The notes below the pieces were generated by a model. That model worked only from the letters and a program-made list of their open reading frames with translations. It searched no databases and was not told the DNA's origin. The position numbers and the translations under genes are program-made. Below are positions 6,273 to 11,128 of a DNA stretch of 11,128 bases, in pieces. This DNA comes from Propionibacteriaceae bacterium (GTDB taxonomy: Bacteria; Actinomycetota; Actinomycetes; Propionibacteriales; Propionibacteriaceae): the NCBI GenBank assembly GCA_030538175.1, contig JAUNUL010000021.1, positions 5,523 to 16,650 on the forward strand, in the 5' to 3' direction. Numbering within the stretch: the first letter of the stretch is position 1; every line of letters starts with the position of its first letter.

Positions 6273-7238
6273 TCACGCGGTGTCGCTGGCTCTCCCTCCG
6301 CCAGAACTGGCGAATCGAGCTCGGTAGTCGGTGGGTGTGGTCCGCAGGTGCGCGATGAAGGCGCGCCGCAGACTCTCGTCACTGCCGAAACCACTCAGCC
6401 GCGCAGCATGGGTGACGGTCTCCCCAGCCAGGATGTGTTCGCGCGCTACGTCGAGACGGACCGACTCGAGCCACTTCGACGGCGTGGTACCCAACTCCTG
6501 ACGGAACAAGCGGGTGAGGTGCCGGGTGCTGATGGATGCCCGCGCGGCCATGGCGGGAACACTGTGGTCAGCTGTCGGATCGGACATCACGGAGGCGATG
6601 GCCGGCTGCAAGGTGTTGGAGGCCAAACCGGACGAGTCCGCGCCGGACGAGAATTGCGCTTGACCTCCGGGCCGTTGGAGAAACACGACCAACTCACGTG
6701 CCAGTTCGCGGGCCACGTGCACTCCGAGATCGTCCTCGACGAGGGCGAGAGCCAAGTCGATCCCCGCCGTAATGCCGGCGGAGGTGAAATAGCGACCATC
6801 CCGGGCCCGGATCGTGTCCGGTTCCACGCGTACGCCGGGATAGCGACGGGCCAACTCGCCGACTGCGTTCCAGTGCGTCGCCGCCCGCCGGCCGTCCAGC
6901 ATGCCTAGCTCGGCGAGCAGGAACGCCCCCGTGCAGACAGCTGCCACGCGTCGAGCATTCGTGGCGACGTGCGCGGTTGCCGCCAAGAGCTCGGCAGCCG
7001 GTGCGCGATCCACCAGGTCGTCCGCCCCGGGCACGACAACGGTGTCCACTCCTGCCATGTCGGTCGCCCGGACCGTGCCGGCCAGCACCATCCCCGAACT
7101 GGTCCTGACCTCGCCACCCTGCGGGGAAAAGTAGGTGAGCTCGTAGGCGCTGGGGCGTACTCGGGAGAAGGCCTCGGCGGGGCCGGAGACATACAACATG
7201 GTGACTCCGTCATAGACCAGTACGCCGACCCGAATCAT
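6273..7238 (-). CDS. GlxA-type transcriptional regulator (DJ-1/PfpI domain plus AraC helix-turn-helix)
   Basis: A 321-residue regulator with two domains. Residues 1-190 form a DJ-1/PfpI amidotransferase-like domain: IRVGVLVYDGVTMLYVSGPAEAF at the start, VVVPGA, the nucleophile-elbow segment AAVCTGAFLLAELGMLDGRRAATHW with Cys102, and TSAGITAGIDLALALVEDD. Residues about 218-310 hold a double AraC/XylS helix-turn-helix, with MAARASISTRHLTRLFRQELGTTPSKWL and then AARLSGFGSDESLRRAFIAHLRTTPTDYR. The DJ-1 half probably senses a small metabolite. Whether Cys102 is catalytic or only senses is not known for most members. I chose ATG 7238, because the domain begins there; the frame extends to a GTG at 7289, which would add 17 unrelated residues. 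It is divergent from the HD-domain gene, its likely target. Confidence 0.93.
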   Translation of the reverse strand: MIRVGVLVYDGVTMLYVSGPAEAFSRVRPSAYELTYFSPQGGEVRTSSGMVLAGTVRATDMAGVDTVVVPGADDLVDRAPAAELLAATAHVATNARRVAAVCTGAFLLAELGMLDGRRAATHWNAVGELARRYPGVRVEPDTIRARDGRYFTSAGITAGIDLALALVEDDLGVHVARELARELVVFLQRPGGQAQFSSGADSSGLASNTLQPAIASVMSDPTADHSVPAMAARASISTRHLTRLFRQELGTTPSKWLESVRLDVAREHILAGETVTHAARLSGFGSDESLRRAFIAHLRTTPTDYRARFASSGGGRASDTA

Positions 7239-7334
7239 GTCTGAATCCGTGGGAAGCAAGGCAGAAACGACATGGCAGGACCGTACCACCGCGAGTCAGG
7301 ATGAGAGTCCACCAATGCAGAGGAACGAGGAGAC
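7239..7334. promoter_or_regulatory. Divergent control region between the GlxA-type regulator and the HD gene
   Basis: This 96-base gap must hold promoters for both genes. On the minus strand TACGGT fits TAnnnT, about 40 nt from the regulator start. No good plus-strand promoter is obvious. A loose TGG-N10-CCA symmetry is centred near the middle. The HD gene's Shine-Dalgarno (GAGGAGA) is at its right end. No regulator site can be called firmly. Confidence 0.4.
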
Positions 7335-7973
7335 ATGGCCGAGAGCATCGCTGGGATCACAATCCCGGACAGCACCCTTGCCCGCGAAGCGACGGAGTTG
7401 GTGCGTGACGCCGCATCCGACCTCGTCTTCCATCACTCACGACGCGTGTTCGTGTGGGGCGCGCTGCGTGGCATCGAGACGGGCGTATCCGCTGATCCGG
7501 AGTTGCACTATGTCGGTGCCATGTTCCACGATCTCGGCCTGACCGACGCGTACAAGACGGAAAACCAGCGCTTCGAAATCGACGGTGCCGACGAAGCGCG
7601 GCGCTTCCTGCTCAGCCATGGGATCAGCGAGAGCGACGCCACCGATGTGTGGAATGCCATCGCGCTGCACACCACGCCCGAGATCCCGCTGCACATGAGC
7701 CCGGTCGTGGCACTGGTGACGCGGGGCGTGGAGTTCGATGTGCTCGGCATCGGCTATGACGCCATCACGGACAGCCTGCGCGAGGAGGTCGTGGCCGCCC
7801 ACCCCCGACCGGATTTCAAGAATCAGATCCTTGGCGCCTTCCACCAAGGCCTTCGACACCGGCCCGACACGACCTTCGGAAACGTCAAGGCCGACGTCCT
7901 GGCCCACTTCGAGCCGGGCTTCACCCGCGGAGACTTCGTTGACGTGATCCAGTCTTCCGCCTGGGCCGAGTGA
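7335..7973 (+). CDS. HD-domain hydrolase, cyanamide hydratase-like
   Basis: A 212-residue soluble HD-superfamily protein. Metal-binding signature residues are His34 in FHHSRRVFVWG, the His65-Asp66 doublet in VGAMFHDLGLT, and His112 in AIALHTTPEIP, with Asp142 in GIGYDAI as a possible further ligand. The pattern HSRRVFVWGAL...DPELHYVGAMFHDLGLT...RFEIDGADEARRFLLSHG...VWNAIALHTT resembles the HD subgroup that includes fungal cyanamide hydratase (Ddi2/Ddi3), recalled rather than searched. In that subgroup a Zn-type site hydrates a nitrile-like bond; the substrate of bacterial relatives is generally unproven. The ATG at 7335 follows GAGGAGA at good spacing. The gene is divergent from a GlxA-type regulator, suggesting it is induced by a small molecule. 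A long hairpin follows the stop. Confidence 0.88.
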   Translation: MAESIAGITIPDSTLAREATELVRDAASDLVFHHSRRVFVWGALRGIETGVSADPELHYVGAMFHDLGLTDAYKTENQRFEIDGADEARRFLLSHGISESDATDVWNAIALHTTPEIPLHMSPVVALVTRGVEFDVLGIGYDAITDSLREEVVAAHPRPDFKNQILGAFHQGLRHRPDTTFGNVKADVLAHFEPGFTRGDFVDVIQSSAWAE

Positions 7974-7990
7974 CCAGTCACCAGCCATGG

Positions 7991-8027
7991 TGATCGAGTG
8001 GCGCGCACCGATCGCGCCACTCGGTCA
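7991..8027. terminator. Strong bidirectional terminator hairpin
   Basis: A 15-base-pair stem (7991-8005 with 8013-8027) containing a single G-U pair closes a 7-base loop. The inner 11 pairs are perfect and GC-rich. It sits between the convergent HD-hydrolase and Tat-exported protein genes, 9 to 18 bases from each stop. No T tract is seen. Confidence 0.75.
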
Positions 8028-8035
8028 CACGATGA

Positions 8036-8812
8036 TCACGTGCAGACGACGAGATTGCCCAACGCGACGAACTGCCAACCGCTCTGGTCGTTGCGGTATG
8101 TCATGGTGAAGTTGCTGATGCCCGCGTCACTCGTGGCACTGATGTTCTGATAGCCGGGAAGCGCTGAGGTGCCCTGCTGCGCGGGACGGGTCATTTCAGT
8201 TCCCGCTGGGAGCTCGAGGGTTCCGGACGAGGCCGCAGGTGACAGATTGTCCATCACACCAGCACCGCTGCCGGTGACGGTGACCGGCACATTGAACTTC
8301 ACATAGTCGCCGTATTGGCTGTTGATCCGGGACAGGTCGTAGAGCGAAGTCGACAAGCTGCGCACGGGCGTACCGGACAACGAATAGCTCAACGTCGATA
8401 CCGACCCGCCCTGCTGATTCAGCACCAGGCCCTTGCTGAGGTAAGGGATGCGCACCGCGGGCAGGTTCTGCCCCCGGGCCATGTTGCTCAGTGAGCCGTG
8501 CCCCTGGCCCGAACCCTGCGAGTTGTAGACGGCCCCCGTCCACGACAGGGTGATCGACAGCGTCGGCGCGGAACAGCGCGGGGTGCCCGAACCCCTATAG
8601 GTCAGCGGCATTGTGAAGGTTGTGCCGGAAGTGCGCCAATAATAGGTCGAGCTGGGGATTTGGCTCCAGTCGAGTTCGAAGCAGTCACCACATGCTGACG
8701 CGGCGAACGCGGGCGCAGCGGTGGCCATGGCCACGGCGGGCACCGACCACGCGGCCCCAACCGCCAATCGACGACGCGAGATCGTCGGCTGAGCGTGTCC
8801 TTGTTCGTTCAT
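8036..8812 (-). CDS. Tat-exported protein of unknown function
   Basis: A 258-residue exported protein. Residues 1-38 are a twin-arginine signal: ISRRRLAVGAAWSVPAVAMATAAPAFA, with AxA-type cleavage near residue 38. The mature part is rich in Ser, Thr, Gly and beta-strand-like stretches, such as PTLSITLSWTGAVYN, DYVKFNVPVTVTGSG and ISNFTMTYRNDQSGWQFVALGNL, suggesting an all-beta fold. Four Cys (C41, C44, C80, C257) could make two disulfides tying the N-terminus to the C-terminus. There is no transmembrane anchor, lipobox or LPxTG-like sorting motif. The start ATG 8812 has AGGAGG 7 nt upstream. I do not recognise the family; similar Tat-signal orphan proteins are common in actinobacteria. Possible roles include an adhesin-like or surface-layer component, but nothing in the sequence fixes this. 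Confidence 0.85.
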   Translation of the reverse strand: MNEQGHAQPTISRRRLAVGAAWSVPAVAMATAAPAFAASACGDCFELDWSQIPSSTYYWRTSGTTFTMPLTYRGSGTPRCSAPTLSITLSWTGAVYNSQGSGQGHGSLSNMARGQNLPAVRIPYLSKGLVLNQQGGSVSTLSYSLSGTPVRSLSTSLYDLSRINSQYGDYVKFNVPVTVTGSGAGVMDNLSPAASSGTLELPAGTEMTRPAQQGTSALPGYQNISATSDAGISNFTMTYRNDQSGWQFVALGNLVVCT

Positions 8813-8860
8813 GGATCGAGCCTCCTGGTTGACGCTGTCGAGTCGGCACTATCCCTCGGC

Positions 8861-8885
8861 GAGCATGCGCAGGGCAGCCATGCTC
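8861..8885 (-). terminator. Small hairpin between the isomerase-like and Tat protein genes
   Basis: GAGCATG (8861-8867) pairs perfectly with CATGCTC (8879-8885) around an 11-base loop, with possible extension into CTC/GAG across a bulge. It lies about 26 bases past the stop of the 8911-9360 gene on the minus strand. It is a weak terminator candidate or leader structure for the Tat protein gene. Confidence 0.35.
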
Positions 8886-8910
8886 GAGCTTAACGGTTCT
8901 CAGGCGGGCC

Positions 8911-9360
8911 TCAGGACCGGTGGACACCTGCACTGGCGGTTGTCGCCACCAAGGCCTCGCTGGCGCCGAGGCCATCGAGGAAGTCGTACGCTGCGACGCG
9001 ACCCATGAGGGCGCACAGGATCGCGGCCATCGGTCCGTGGATCTGCGGCCCTTCGCCACGAGTCCAGTCCGTGTCGACGGCTCGCCACTGGAACCGCACC
9101 AATCGCCGCGTCACCGGGATCGTGAAGCGCTTGGGCAGACTCCAGGTGCTGTCAGCTGCCATGGCTGATGCTGTCGGGTCGGCGTCGATGCCGCGCCCGA
9201 GGGCTAGCGCGATGTCGTGATGGTGCACGATCGCGTCGATCAGGTGGTTGATGTCGGTGGTGCCAAGGACGTGCTGGTGATGCCCGGGGAGTGTGCCAAC
9301 TTCGGCCAGCAACTGCTCCGTCGTCCGCGCCGCCGCCCAGATCGTGGTCACGTCATTCAT
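8911..9360 (-). CDS. Shortened maleylpyruvate isomerase-like (DinB-superfamily) protein
   Basis: A 149-residue protein resembling the C-terminal two thirds of the mycothiol-dependent maleylpyruvate isomerase family. Matching segments are GTTDINHLIDAIVHHHDIALALG (residues 33-55), the helix with MAADSTWSLPKRF, RRLVRFQWRAVDTDWTRGEGPQIHGPMAAILCALMGRVAAYDFLDGLG. The family is usually over 200 residues. Its N-terminal helix with the motif CxGWxVRDVxAHL, which supplies the first metal-binding His, is absent here. I read the minus strand upstream to about 9540 in all frames and found no remnant of it. The ATG at 9360 has a good Shine-Dalgarno, AAGGAGG, so the short form appears to be expressed as such. 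Only the internal HHHD cluster remains as possible metal ligands, so classical isomerase activity is doubtful. It may act in binding or with a partner, or be a decayed gene. A palindromic operator lies about 90 bases upstream. Confidence 0.75.
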   Translation of the reverse strand: MNDVTTIWAAARTTEQLLAEVGTLPGHHQHVLGTTDINHLIDAIVHHHDIALALGRGIDADPTASAMAADSTWSLPKRFTIPVTRRLVRFQWRAVDTDWTRGEGPQIHGPMAAILCALMGRVAAYDFLDGLGASEALVATTASAGVHRS

Positions 9361-9449
9361 GGGAGCCTCCTTGTGAAAAGCGTTCGACCAGGCGAGCGAG
9401 CGGTGCATGGGGAGCGAAGGAGCCGGACGGAGCAGACCCCTGCATTGAT

Positions 9450-9463
9450 ACTACATTTGTAGT
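9450..9463. promoter_or_regulatory. BlaI/MecI/CopY-type palindromic operator
   Basis: ACTACA-TT-TGTAGT is a perfect 6+6 palindrome with the TACAnnTGTA core typical of winged-helix repressors of the BlaI/MecI/CopY family. On the minus strand a weak -10-like TAGTAT overlaps its downstream edge. The only gene it faces at short range is the isomerase-like gene starting 90 bases away. No BlaI-type repressor or M56 peptidase gene is in the window, so control would be in trans. Confidence 0.55.
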
Positions 9464-9536
9464 CACGCTCGCGAAAGACCTGCACGTGAGGCGAGTTCAC
9501 TACCCGGACCCACGATGCTCGCGCCCGTTGGAGCGC

Positions 9537-9905
9537 CTACCGCTGGGCCCAGGACTCCAGAGCGCCTGAGATATCCGACAGGGTCGCAGCGCCACTGGCA
9601 ACCGCAATCACAAGGTCGAAGGCCGCTTCATCGGGCGCCTCGATCCAGACTCCGTTCACGTCCAGAAAGACAACTGTCGCCAGCCAACCCAGCCGCTTGC
9701 TGCCATCAACCAGCGCGTGATTGTTGACCACCGAGTCCAGCAAGGCCGCAGCCTTGAGGAACAACGTTGCGTACGCCTCCTCGCCCCACAGCGACGTCCT
9801 TGGCCGATGGCCGGCAGATTCCAGCAGTCCCACATCACGCACCGGGCCGACCGCCAGGTCATCGACGAGCGCCAGCAGATCCTCTGTCGTCAGGAAGACC
9901 GTCAC
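9537..9905 (-). CDS. doc: Fic/Doc-family toxin
   Basis: A 122-residue protein with the Doc signature HALVDGSKRLGW at residues 63-74, corresponding to the family's HxFx(D/N)(A/G)NKR. His63, Asp67, Lys70 and Arg71 are kept; the usual Phe is Leu65 and the Asn is Ser69. Doc of phage P1 phosphorylates EF-Tu and stops translation, whereas other Fic proteins AMP-transfer. N-terminal TTEDLLALVDDL and the later LWGEEAYATLFLKAAALLDSVV match Doc helices. The length is typical of Doc. The GTG start at 9905 overlaps the antitoxin stop by four bases (GTGA), so the pair is coupled, antitoxin first. A longer upstream reading in this frame exists but overlaps the antitoxin and lacks family resemblance. Confidence 0.92.
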   Translation of the reverse strand: MTVFLTTEDLLALVDDLAVGPVRDVGLLESAGHRPRTSLWGEEAYATLFLKAAALLDSVVNNHALVDGSKRLGWLATVVFLDVNGVWIEAPDEAAFDLVIAVASGAATLSDISGALESWAQR

Positions 9906-10105
9906 CTGCCGAGTCGCTCCAGAACCTCGGCATAACGCGTCCGAGCGCGCGCCGATGACGCAGCCACTGCCCGCACGTGCCCGCGGCGCTCCGCTACCTC
10001 GTGGATTGCTCTGATCGTGGCTTCCTGCTTGCTGATGCCATCCTCCTCGGCCAGGGCAGCCAGCACCCGCTCGTCGTCTTCGTTCAACCGCAGAGTCATT
10101 GCCAT
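9902..10105 (-). CDS. Ribbon-helix-helix antitoxin partner of Doc
   Basis: A 67-residue protein starting MAMTLRLNEDDERVLAALAEEDGISKQEATIRAIHEVAERR. The short beta strand MTLRL, then helix, turn and helix with GISKQEAT are those of CopG/Arc-type DNA-binding antitoxins. The Arg/Ala-rich C-terminal tail (VRAVAASSARARTRYAEVLERLGR) would wrap the Doc toxin. I chose ATG 10105, because a -10-like TATCAT ends 6 bases before it, fitting a leaderless transcript. A second in-frame ATG at 10099 would remove two residues and has GGGA upstream. The gene overlaps doc by 4 bases. It probably represses its own operon at the palindrome just upstream. Confidence 0.88.
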   Translation of the reverse strand: MAMTLRLNEDDERVLAALAEEDGISKQEATIRAIHEVAERRGHVRAVAASSARARTRYAEVLERLGR

Positions 10106-10112
10106 GTCCCGA

Positions 10113-10131
10113 TGATACCAAAGCGGTATCA
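10113..10131. promoter_or_regulatory. Autoregulatory operator of the toxin-antitoxin operon
   Basis: TGATACC and GGTATCA are perfect 7-base arms with a 5-base centre. The left end, read on the minus strand, contains TATCAT (10117-10112), a good -10 box lying 6 bases before the antitoxin ATG. A ribbon-helix-helix dimer bound here would cover the -10 and block transcription. A small hairpin (TTGGGC 10140-10145 with GCCCAA 10152-10157) lies just upstream. Confidence 0.7.
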
Positions 10132-10273
10132 AGGCCCGCTTGGGCGCTTTAGCCCAACCCAGGCCGACAGATTTCTTCACCCTCGAGGAATAGCTGTCCC
10201 ACCAGCGCTTCCTGACCACACCGGAGACGCACTGAAGCGGTGAAGAGGTGGACGGTCAGCGCGCCCATCGCAT

Positions 10274-10279
10274 TAGCCT
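10274..10279 (+). promoter_or_regulatory. -10 box of a probable leaderless acetyltransferase transcript
   Basis: TAGCCT fits TAnnnT and ends exactly 6 bases before the GTG at 10286, and no Shine-Dalgarno is present. This is the usual layout for leaderless mRNAs in actinobacteria. A -35 is weak (GGACGG-like). The gap 10132-10273 holds no gene that I can support. Confidence 0.45.
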
Positions 10280-10285
10280 CGGATC

Positions 10286-10828
10286 GTGACCGACCACATC
10301 CGCCCACGCCGCGACGACGACCTCAACGAGCTGCTCGCCGTGCTGGCCGAGCAGCAACCGACGTCGCTCTACCCCATCACCTGGCCGCCTCCCCCGCCCG
10401 CACGGAATTTCGTGGAACGCCCGGGGAATGTCGCGGCCTGGACGGCGGTTCGCGGCGGCGCGCTCGTCGGGCACGCCTGCGTCGAGAGCCCCGCCACGGA
10501 TACGTGGGACGATGCCGTGCTCGTCGATGCCTGGTCGACCGCCCACCAGCAGCCCGCTGAGGAGCTCGCCGTGGTGTCAGCGCTGTTTACGTCCACTGCC
10601 GTACGCGGTTCAGGCCTGGGTGGACGGCTGCTGAACACCGCCGTCGAGTGGATCTGGGACCAAGGGCTGGCCGCCTGCCTCAGCATCCTCCCGGGACCAG
10701 GCCCAGCACTCGCCATCTACCAAACCCACGGCTGGAAGATCGTTGGCGAGAGCCGGCCGGGCTGGGTCCCAGAGGGAGCTCCGTCGATGCTGGCCTTGGC
10801 GCTGAGCCGATCACAGACTCGGGGCTAG
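10286..10828 (+). CDS. GNAT-family N-acetyltransferase
   Basis: A 180-residue soluble acetyltransferase using acetyl-CoA. The start MTDHIRPRRDDDLNELLAVLAEQ is the usual N-terminal helix pair. AAWTAVRGGALVGHACVES is the central beta hairpin. LFTSTAVRGSGLGGRLLNTAVEWI contains the acyl-CoA pyrophosphate loop R107-G-S-G110-L-G112. AIYQTHGWKIVGE is the closing motif B region. The proline run PPPPP at 34-38 lies in the acceptor-binding loop and may be particular to this subgroup. The acceptor substrate cannot be read from sequence. The GTG start is supported by full domain coverage and the -10 box 6 bases upstream. The gene is convergent with the WYL-regulator fragment, separated by only 11 bases, and no hairpin is evident there. 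Confidence 0.9.
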   Translation: MTDHIRPRRDDDLNELLAVLAEQQPTSLYPITWPPPPPARNFVERPGNVAAWTAVRGGALVGHACVESPATDTWDDAVLVDAWSTAHQQPAEELAVVSALFTSTAVRGSGLGGRLLNTAVEWIWDQGLAACLSILPGPGPALAIYQTHGWKIVGESRPGWVPEGAPSMLALALSRSQTRG

Positions 10829-10839
10829 CCACTCTCCAC

Positions 10840-11128
10840 TCACGCCTTCATCCGCCAGGCGCCAGGGTGGCTGTCGTATCGCGCAGCAAGCGTGGTTGCT
10901 CGATCATGCAACGCAACTCTCAAGGTGTCCGGCGCCAGGACTTCGGCGTCGGTGTCCAGCTGCCAGATGGCCCACAGCGCGTGACGCAAGTCCTCGAATG
11001 TCACTTCGAGGCGCACCCAGCCGTTGGATTCGGCTTCCTCCGTTCGAACTGCACGCGCTGCGTCGAGCAGTTCTTCCCTGCGGGCGGCGTGAACTCTGAC
11101 TACCACGGGAATGTGGCCTTCGGAGAGG
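10840..11128 (-). CDS. WYL-domain transcriptional regulator, C-terminal end (runs off right edge)
   Basis: The last 95 codons are in the window and the frame is open to base 11128. The segment starts LSEGHIPVVVRVHAARREELLDAA and continues NGWVRLEVTFEDLRHALWAIWQLDTDAEVLAPDTLRVALHDRATTLAARY. This matches the C-terminal (WCX) extension of WYL-domain regulators: a beta strand, a helical segment, then the typical ...VLAPxxLR...RA.... WYL proteins bind DNA through an N-terminal helix-turn-helix, with the WYL core sensing a ligand, often nucleic acid or nucleotide. Those parts are outside the window, so the identity is inferred from the C-terminal pattern only. Target genes are unknown. Confidence 0.72.
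   Translation of the reverse strand, partial: LSEGHIPVVVRVHAARREELLDAARAVRTEEAESNGWVRLEVTFEDLRHALWAIWQLDTDAEVLAPDTLRVALHDRATTLAARYDSHPGAWRMKA

Noticed and set aside
7239..7289. Seventeen-residue N-terminal extension of the GlxA-type regulator from a GTG
   Set aside because: The DJ-1/PfpI fold starts at IRVGVLVYDG, and the extension overlaps the control region shared with the HD gene.
9906..10121. Longer form of the Doc reading frame upstream of 9905
   Set aside because: It overlaps the antitoxin entirely and is Arg/Gly/Ser-rich with no Doc resemblance. The 4-base GTGA overlap is the normal arrangement for such pairs.
1..11128. CRISPR array, tRNA/rRNA, insertion sequence, prophage or defence island
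   Set aside because: No regularly spaced repeats, cloverleaf, transposase, integrase or terminal repeats were seen; the lone toxin-antitoxin pair is not enough to call a defence island.

Overview
The window is high-GC DNA from an actinobacterium. The clearest marker is the mtrA-mtrB-lpqB operon, a phylum-specific cell-envelope two-component system. Other signs are GTG/TTG starts, a Tat-exported protein, a relative of mycothiol-dependent maleylpyruvate isomerase, and start codons sitting 6 nt after a -10 box (leaderless transcripts). The sequence alone does not fix a genus.

Layout. Bases 1-2856 (minus strand) carry mtrA, mtrB and the first 185 codons of lpqB, with each gene overlapping the next. 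Bases 2985-4474 (minus) carry a coupled pair of exported proteins: a small lipoprotein and a secreted protein with a disordered linker and a PKD-like C-terminal domain. Bases 4475-4720 hold no convincing gene but contain a long imperfect inverted repeat. Bases 4721-5275 (minus) encode a YqgE/AlgH-family protein. Divergent from it, at 5415-6191 (plus), is a LigB/YgiD-type extradiol dioxygenase with a recognisable promoter and a palindromic operator. Convergent to that is a GlxA-type AraC regulator (6273-7238, minus), which is itself divergent from an HD-domain hydrolase of the cyanamide hydratase-like type (7335-7973, plus). A strong hairpin separates the hydrolase from a Tat-exported protein of unknown function (8036-8812, minus). 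Then come a short maleylpyruvate isomerase-like protein lacking the usual N-terminal third and preceded by a BlaI/CopY-type operator (8911-9360, minus), a ribbon-helix-helix/Doc toxin-antitoxin operon (9537-10105, minus), a GNAT acetyltransferase (10286-10828, plus), and the C-terminal end of a WYL-domain regulator running off the right edge (minus).

How the genes work together. MtrB senses at the membrane, LpqB is known to modulate MtrB, and MtrA is the DNA-binding response regulator. The lipoprotein/secreted pair lies just upstream on the same strand and may also act at the envelope, but a hairpin and a -10 box between the two sets suggest separate transcription. The right half looks like an accessory set of small, individually regulated units: dioxygenase, regulator/hydrolase pair, palindrome-controlled enzyme fragment and toxin-antitoxin. 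I see no insertion sequence, phage gene, CRISPR array, tRNA or rRNA. I found no clear novel multi-gene system. The best leads are the exported pair, the shortened DinB-like protein under a BlaI-type operator, the GlxA-regulator/HD pair and the inverted repeat at 4599-4681.
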